Source: a virus. From it: DNA of 20,319 nt. Location: the IMG/VR virus record IMGVR_UViG_3300006737_000299, positions 1 to 20,319 of that record, one strand, 5' to 3'. Below, piece by piece: positions 15,403-20,319 of this stretch (the stretch's first letter is position 1; the number at the start of each line of letters is the position of its first letter). The translations under genes and the position numbers were made by a program. Under the pieces are notes generated by a model. The model had not been told where the DNA came from and ran no database searches. It was given only the letters and a program-made list of their open reading frames with translations.

Positions 15403-16524
15403 TTATTTTTTATTTATTCTTAATTTCAACTTAGAACTATCAACACCACCTATAGCCTTAACTTTTAGTCCGCTAACATAAACATCTCCACCAGAAGTAG
15501 TTCTAGGTGAATTATCTATATTTTTAGATTTAGCCATCATGTCTTTTACAGCGTCGGCTTTGCCTTGCTCATAAAAATGATTTGCAATTGTATCAGCGTT
15601 TTCAGCAGTGTAAATAGCTTTATGATAATCGTTATAGTCTTTTAAATTACCCTCTTTGTTAAAGAACTTCTCTACAAAATTGTTTAAATTAGATTGATTA
15701 TTAGCGACATTTTGTTTATTATTTACATTGTATCTAAATCTTTTTTCTCCTAAGTTAAATTCAAATCCCTTGAATTCTTCGTTGTCAAAAAATTGTTTAG
15801 TGTCGTTAGCAAATTTTGAATGTCTGTTTTTAGCTATTTCTTGTTCTTTGTTGTATCTATTGAAAAACTCATTAGCCTTGATTTGTTCTTGGGTAACGCC
15901 CGGTCTCAACTTGATCTCGTCGTAATATTTACCTTTTAAATCTTCAAGGAAGTTATGAGCTTTTGCAACCTCTTCTTTATATGCTAATTTCTTTTTCTTT
16001 ATAGTTTTTTCATCTTCTATATCTTCATCTACAGAAAACTTATCTTCTAATATAAAGTCAATTTCTTCAGCATCTAAGTGTGGTTTAGTACTTTTATAAT
16101 ATTCTCTTAGTAAATCACTTTTATCAACCTGAGAGTAATCAGTACTTAAACGCACATAATCTTTTAGATTACCACCTGTTTCTTTCATGAAGTTTACAAG
16201 CTTTTCAACGTTTTCAGGATAAGCTTCTTTAACTTCTTCTTTAGGTGTGTAAGTTTCTTCTTCTTTATTTAATTCTATAATAGGTTGTTCTTCAGTAATT
16301 TTTTCTTCAACTTTTTCATTTTTAACTTCTTCAACTAGTTTTTCTTCAACTAGCTTTTCTTCAACAACTGTTTCTTTAACAACCTCCTCAACTTCTTTAA
16401 CCTCTTCTTTTTTAGCTAAATCCACTTTGATATCTCCAGCAGAATTAGTTAGTTTTTTAGGTCTACCCTTTTTCTTTTTTGGTGGCATTTTAAAGTCGCC
16501 TTCTTGTTTTACTTCTTTTGACAT
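15403..16524 (-). CDS. Putative capsid scaffolding protein
   Basis: A 373-aa, very charged protein. Residues 13-25 are basic with a KKKKGRPKKL motif (an AT-hook-like GRPKK core). Residues 36-105 are almost only Glu, Lys and Val, with a VEEKL repeat. Residues 106-260 are a helical region with recognisable blocks: VEKLVNFMKETGGNLKDYVR, LLREYYKSTKPHLDAEEIDF, KYYDEIKLRPGVTQEQIKA and FFNRYNKEQE. The C-terminus ends in a short basic peptide (SSKLKLRINKK) of the type scaffolds use to touch the capsid protein. The gene lies between portal (25 nt) and capsid (20 nt), the classic scaffold position. No protease motif was seen. It could instead be a capsid-associated or internal protein; the role is inferred from composition and order. 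Confidence 0.6.
   Translation of the reverse strand: MSKEVKQEGDFKMPPKKKKGRPKKLTNSAGDIKVDLAKKEEVKEVEEVVKETVVEEKLVEEKLVEEVKNEKVEEKITEEQPIIELNKEEETYTPKEEVKEAYPENVEKLVNFMKETGGNLKDYVRLSTDYSQVDKSDLLREYYKSTKPHLDAEEIDFILEDKFSVDEDIEDEKTIKKKKLAYKEEVAKAHNFLEDLKGKYYDEIKLRPGVTQEQIKANEFFNRYNKEQEIAKNRHSKFANDTKQFFDNEEFKGFEFNLGEKRFRYNVNNKQNVANNQSNLNNFVEKFFNKEGNLKDYNDYHKAIYTAENADTIANHFYEQGKADAVKDMMAKSKNIDNSPRTTSGGDVYVSGLKVKAIGGVDSSKLKLRINKK
16327..16365 (-). repeat. 15-nt tandem repeat encoding VEEKL
   Basis: Two full 15-nt units and a partial third in the Glu/Lys-rich part of the scaffold-like gene (residues 54-66: VEEKL VEEKL VEE). The two full units differ by only one synonymous base (AAA versus AAG), suggesting recent duplication by slippage. 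Confidence 0.75.
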
Positions 16525-16537
16525 AATATAATATAAT
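16513..16537 (-). promoter_or_regulatory. Duplicated start-codon leader, copy at the 373-aa gene
   Basis: Identical over 25 bases to 13797-13821 and centred on the ATG; both proteins therefore begin MSKE. The portal stop codon is 25 nt upstream, so this leader fills most of the intergenic gap. No Shine-Dalgarno motif is present. Confidence 0.5.
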
Positions 16538-16549
16538 AATTAATAATTG

Positions 16550-18967
16550 TTACTGAGGTTCAAATTGTTGTAACCCCATACCTCCGACATTGTCGTTACC
16601 TTCAGATTCAAAATTAGTAGGCGTCGAATTATCTTTTCTTTGACTAATCATTTGACTTTGTTGACTAGCTTGAATTTTAGTTCTTTCGTCTTTTCTGTTT
16701 TCTTTAACATCTTCAGACTGTTGTTTAGCGCCAGCTTGCGCTTGAGCTAGTTCCATATTATAACCAAACTCCTGCTCCATCAACTGTCTTTTAAGATCAG
16801 CTTCCATTTGAAGTTTTTTCATTTCAAACTCAGATTTAGACTGTTCTAGTTGTATTTTTTGTTCAGTTAAAACTTGCTGTTTTTGGGTTTCAGCTAAAGC
16901 TGTTTGTTCTGCAGTTTTCGCAGCCGCTTGTTGTTGAGCTTGTATATTTTGTTGTTGCATAGCCTGCTCTTTCTTTTGCTTTTCTTCTCTAAATCTTTTA
17001 AGCATTCTATTAGCAAGCTTTAAGTTTTTAACTTCTCTAACTTCTATTGCATTTTCTAAATATATTTGCTGCTGTTGAAGAGACATCTGTATGTTCTGCT
17101 CTAACATTTGCTTTTGTTCTTCGTCTGGCTCTAACTGTAAAAATATTCCAAAGTCATGAATATTTTTAGTTTGTAATTCTTTTAACGTGTTAGAGTTATA
17201 CTTAGATATAGAATCAACTAGAGAAGCGTAAGTTGTAGGAAAATTAATAGAATCTGCAATCCTCATGGATACGTTTTCACACGTTCTAAGAGTTAAATAT
17301 AAACCTGCTTGAAGTATATGTCTTGTAGCGGTGTTACTATTTGCAGCTGCTAGCTTTTGTAAACCTACTAAAGCGTTTTTATCTGGCTGACTAGCATCTC
17401 TAGCTTCATTAAGACCAGTTACATCTCTTATCATTTGTAGATAGTATTGATAAGTTTGTATTAAAGCTTGGATTTTTTGCATACCATTAGACGTGGCTAG
17501 CTCCTGTATAGGAACTTTACCTGGGTTACCAGTGCCGTCTTGAGTAAAAGATCTACCCACAATAGAACCAGTTTGAAAGTACATATTCAAAGCCTCAGCT
17601 GGGTTATAGTTTGTTCCATTGCCTAGGTCTACTTCTTGTAAGCCATCCATGTCCACAAAAACACCGTCAGGAACAACTCTAGACATTACTTGTTGTAACT
17701 TCAAATGTGTTAGCTGTATCATATCGGCAAAAGTAGTAACTCTGCTAACTATAGAATCTATTTTACCTCTGTACATTCTAGGCGCAACTATGTTATAGTT
17801 CATTCTAACTTTACACGTGTTAGCTTCTGGTCTAGTTATATTAACAGCTGGGCCCCATTCAAGCATTTTATTATGACCTAATACTTTAGCACCACTATAT
17901 AAAACTTCTATTGATCTATAAGCTTTTTTAAAGTTGTCTGTTTCAGGAGCTTCTAAAAAAGTATCTTGTTTTTCTAAAACTTTTTCAAAACCATTATCAT
18001 TTTTCTTTATTTTATATACTTGATTTGTATAAGTTTTGTATTCAAAAAATAATACCTGAACAGTGTCATTGTCTTGTCTGCCATTCCAACCTCTACTATA
18101 ACTACTATTTCCAGGGTATTTTTGTATTTCCTCAAGTTCTGATACAGTTAAATTTGGAAACTGCTTTTTTACTTCCGCTATAGTTATTGATTTTACCTCT
18201 CCTACGTAAAATATATCTTCAAAGTTTGGATCTTCAGTGTATGAATAAACAAGACTAGCTGGATCTACGTAATCAACTGTAACACCTTCTGATCTATTCC
18301 AGCAAGTTTTAACAGCAGCTATACCTAAAACACACAAGTCGTAATTTAATCTTTTTCTAGTAAGTTCATATTTATTTTTGTCAAGCACAAAGTTTATAGC
18401 CTCTTCTTCTGCTATTTCTATTGACTGCTTGTAATCTAGCTGCATGTGTATTTCTAGGTCTTCTTTTGTTTTGGGAGCTTTACTACCAGTTGGACCTAAA
18501 GAAACATCCATACCGCCTGTCATTTGTTTCACTTTAGCTATATATTCAGCAGCGTAAATATCTGTTAGTATGTTGGTAGCATAGTCAGTTCTTTCTTTTA
18601 TAGATTCAGGATCTTGAGCGTAAGCGTTTAAGTCGTACGTTCTTTGTGAAAAACCATTTACTAAAATATCTACAAACTTGGGTATTACAGGTACAGGTTT
18701 CCAATCTAAGTTTAAATAAGATAAATCACCATTTATAGAGAGCTCGTCTTTATATTTTTTTATAGACTGTTCTCCCCTAGCGTAAAGCCTTAAGTTGTGA
18801 AAATTATTATAGTTGGTATTAAACCTATTTCCAGAAGCTCTATCAGCTCTAAACCATTCGTACTCAATAGCTCTAGCTATTTTTAAACCATACTCGTAAC
18901 TAATTTTCTCTATATCTGGTACTACCTGACTTGGAAAAGAACTGTTTGTATTTGCGTTTACTATCAT
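16550..18967 (-). CDS. Portal protein
   Basis: An 805-aa protein expected to form the dodecameric ring at the packaging vertex. The N-terminal clip/wing-type region includes RAIEYEWFRADRASGNRFN and KPVPVIPKFVDILVNGFSQR at 90-109. A central core has VDYVDPASLVYSYTEDPNFE at 231-250, a long helix around 405-430 (SRVTTFADMIQLTHLKLQQV) suited to the tunnel stem, then DGVFVDMDGL, and 510-545 (MIRDVTGLNEARDASQPDK, LVGLQKLAAANSNT). Residues 612-770 are an unusually long Gln/Glu/Lys-rich helix, a probable barrel or coiled coil extending into the capsid. Size near 800 aa and this tail resemble portals of crAss-like phages as I recall them. The gene starts on the base directly after the terminase TAA, so translation is probably coupled. 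The last 35 residues are Gly/Asn/Ser-rich and likely disordered. Confidence 0.8.
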   Translation of the reverse strand: MIVNANTNSSFPSQVVPDIEKISYEYGLKIARAIEYEWFRADRASGNRFNTNYNNFHNLRLYARGEQSIKKYKDELSINGDLSYLNLDWKPVPVIPKFVDILVNGFSQRTYDLNAYAQDPESIKERTDYATNILTDIYAAEYIAKVKQMTGGMDVSLGPTGSKAPKTKEDLEIHMQLDYKQSIEIAEEEAINFVLDKNKYELTRKRLNYDLCVLGIAAVKTCWNRSEGVTVDYVDPASLVYSYTEDPNFEDIFYVGEVKSITIAEVKKQFPNLTVSELEEIQKYPGNSSYSRGWNGRQDNDTVQVLFFEYKTYTNQVYKIKKNDNGFEKVLEKQDTFLEAPETDNFKKAYRSIEVLYSGAKVLGHNKMLEWGPAVNITRPEANTCKVRMNYNIVAPRMYRGKIDSIVSRVTTFADMIQLTHLKLQQVMSRVVPDGVFVDMDGLQEVDLGNGTNYNPAEALNMYFQTGSIVGRSFTQDGTGNPGKVPIQELATSNGMQKIQALIQTYQYYLQMIRDVTGLNEARDASQPDKNALVGLQKLAAANSNTATRHILQAGLYLTLRTCENVSMRIADSINFPTTYASLVDSISKYNSNTLKELQTKNIHDFGIFLQLEPDEEQKQMLEQNIQMSLQQQQIYLENAIEVREVKNLKLANRMLKRFREEKQKKEQAMQQQNIQAQQQAAAKTAEQTALAETQKQQVLTEQKIQLEQSKSEFEMKKLQMEADLKRQLMEQEFGYNMELAQAQAGAKQQSEDVKENRKDERTKIQASQQSQMISQRKDNSTPTNFESEGNDNVGGMGLQQFEPQ

Positions 18968-20319
18968 TTATATTATTTTTGAAACATAACCAGTGTTATC
19001 GTATTTTTTAAATCCTAAATCTATAGAATCAAATTTCTTTTTAGCAACAGGTGTGTATTTGTTTTTATTACAAGCCATTATTGCGAGTCCTGAACTAATA
19101 GAAGCATCGTGCTTAGTTCTATTATTAATGTTAAATCTACTCCAGTCTTCTAAAGTATCTTGAAAGTACATATCACCCATACCGTCTTGTAATTGACCAA
19201 CGTGGTCTTCTATATAGCTTTCTATAGCCGCGGCATGAGCTTGCTTAATATCTTCGCTTGTGTTTGGTATGCCACCTATTTCTTTTTCAGTAGCAGATAA
19301 TTTATTCCAAACTTTGTCTGGTCTATTTATACTAAAACCCCTGTATCCTCTGCGTTTTAAATAGTACAACAACCTAGGCTTGTTATTCTCTGCTAGTATT
19401 GGCATTCCATAAAATACTAAAGCCATAAGAACATCTTCAAAAAATATTTCAGCCGTTTGAGGCCTTGATATGTATTCTAAAAAAAAGTGATTAGCAGGAG
19501 CGTTGTCCATGCTAAACTTAGTTAATCCGTGAAGTGATCCTTTAGACCCTTTACCGTCGACAGTACCACTAATATCATAAGAGTCACAACCAAATGCTCC
19601 GATATGATCGTTTCCAGGAAATTTAATACCATTTTTAAAAATTAATTTATTTTGAAGTCCATATTCAGGAACCCAAGTAACTAAAAACCTACCGTTTTTA
19701 TTTGGTGTAAAAACAACCCTAGTGTCTTTAACACCTCCATCCCACATAAAACTACCTCTTGTAACACTTTTGTTGTTAGCTAGCTCTTCGTTGTAGTCTA
19801 TTTGTTGATATATTTTTGTTAAATTAAATAAACTATCTTTACTTTCATCTCTAAACGCATGCTGTTCAGTTCTTGGGAATTGACGATAATATTCATTTAA
19901 GCCATCTTGATCACTTTTTAATCCATCAACTTCGTTTTCCCAGTGCTCAATGACCCCTGTGTCAATTGGGATATTATCAATTCCGATGATTTTATTTTCT
20001 GGCGTAGTGAATACAGGTAATCCAAAAGTATCCATGAATCCTTCGTAGTTCCACTCCATAGGGATGAAAAGAGAATAGAGTCCGCTAACTGTCTGTCCGT
20101 TTCTATTTCTTTTTGTAACGTCTGAATTGTAGTATAATTTTTTAAAGTTGTCTCCACCTTTATCTAACGCGTTTGAAGTTGAGCCCATCATACACTTGCC
20201 TACTATTTTTCGGCCTAGTCTTAATGTAGTTTTTGTAACTCTCCAGTTGTTTAATATATTGTCTGGTCGTTCCCATTTTCCTGATTCGTCGTGTGCTAAT
20301 ATTTTTAATTTCTCACCAT
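18968..20319 (-). CDS. terL: Terminase large subunit, C-terminal part (5' end outside window)
   Basis: The reading frame runs off the right edge; 449 residues are visible (first complete codon at 20317). It is the ATP-driven DNA-packaging motor and headful or site-specific nuclease. Upstream of the apparent internal Met are LKILAHDESGKW, a Walker B motif with the DE pair, and then GKCMMGSTSN, which fits the coupling motif (Ser/Thr). The C-terminal nuclease domain shows its acidic residues at IGAFGCDSYDISGT (Asp 245 of the visible part), PILAENN (Glu 310) and KHDASISSGLAIMA (Asp 404). FPRTEQHAFRDE is a further typical stretch. The Walker A region lies beyond the window. The ATG ATG at 20191 is not the true start, because conserved terminase sequence continues above it without a stop. 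The stop TAA abuts the portal ATG. Confidence 0.9.
   Translation of the reverse strand, partial: GEKLKILAHDESGKWERPDNILNNWRVTKTTLRLGRKIVGKCMMGSTSNALDKGGDNFKKLYYNSDVTKRNRNGQTVSGLYSLFIPMEWNYEGFMDTFGLPVFTTPENKIIGIDNIPIDTGVIEHWENEVDGLKSDQDGLNEYYRQFPRTEQHAFRDESKDSLFNLTKIYQQIDYNEELANNKSVTRGSFMWDGGVKDTRVVFTPNKNGRFLVTWVPEYGLQNKLIFKNGIKFPGNDHIGAFGCDSYDISGTVDGKGSKGSLHGLTKFSMDNAPANHFFLEYISRPQTAEIFFEDVLMALVFYGMPILAENNKPRLLYYLKRRGYRGFSINRPDKVWNKLSATEKEIGGIPNTSEDIKQAHAAAIESYIEDHVGQLQDGMGDMYFQDTLEDWSRFNINNRTKHDASISSGLAIMACNKNKYTPVAKKKFDSIDLGFKKYDNTGYVSKII

Noticed and set aside
15728-15925. 65-aa frame on the plus strand
   Set aside because: Antisense to the conserved part of the scaffold-like gene, with no supporting features.
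19918-20157. 79-aa frame on the minus strand
   Set aside because: Overlaps the terminase in another frame, where the terminase frame carries recognisable motifs.
20189-20191. ATG ATG as the start of the terminase gene
   Set aside because: Conserved terminase sequence with a Walker B motif continues upstream in frame to the window edge, so these are internal Met codons in the coupling-motif region.
1-20319. CRISPR array, insertion sequence, integrase or defence genes
   Set aside because: No spaced direct repeats, transposase-like frames or inverted-repeat ends were found; the window is occupied by phage virion-type genes throughout.

Overview
The window looks like part of the virion-structure module of an AT-rich, double-stranded DNA tailed bacteriophage. 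No bacterial genes are visible. Every gene I can support lies on the minus strand and is read from right to left. The order is terminase large subunit (5' end outside the window), portal, scaffold-like protein, major capsid protein, a conserved protein of unknown role, two putative tail ring/adaptor proteins, a giant nozzle-like protein of 1715 aa, a 718-aa tail protein, a small ejection-type protein, a 928-aa protein with an Asn-rich linker, and the first 30 codons of another gene at the left edge. No tail sheath, tube or tape-measure gene is seen, and the nozzle and ring-like proteins point to a short-tailed (podovirus) virion.

Host and lineage are inferred, not proven. None of the eleven visible gene starts has a Shine-Dalgarno motif; each ATG is preceded by an A/T-only or nearly A/T-only leader, as is usual in Bacteroidota. 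From memory of the families, the TerL-portal-scaffold-MCP-ring-nozzle order, the roughly 800-aa portal with a long Gln-rich tail, and several conserved tail-protein stretches resemble crAss-like (Crassvirales) or related marine flavobacterial phages. I would put that placement at about even odds to moderate.

Region by region: 15403-20319 holds the packaging and capsid-assembly genes (TerL, portal, scaffold). 13871-15382 is the major capsid gene, which is less AT-rich than its surroundings. 13019-13858 holds one unknown gene (248 aa) with an intrinsic terminator on each side; the stem 12 nt after the capsid stop codon has a UUCG tetraloop. 3491-13006 encodes the tail core: four consecutive genes separated by 2-11 nt. 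1-3485 encodes likely internal or ejected proteins.

Genes are tightly packed. The largest gene-free gaps are about 55 and 62 bases, and both are mostly terminator. I found no tRNA, CRISPR array, insertion sequence, attachment site or integrase. The most interesting patterns are a small glycine-rich beta-type insert that recurs in three different tail proteins (with a separate extra N-terminal beta-rich segment in the fourth), and two strong terminators that leave almost no room for a promoter before the next gene. A shared 25-nt start-codon leader at two genes and the use of TAA at all eleven complete stop codons are also notable.
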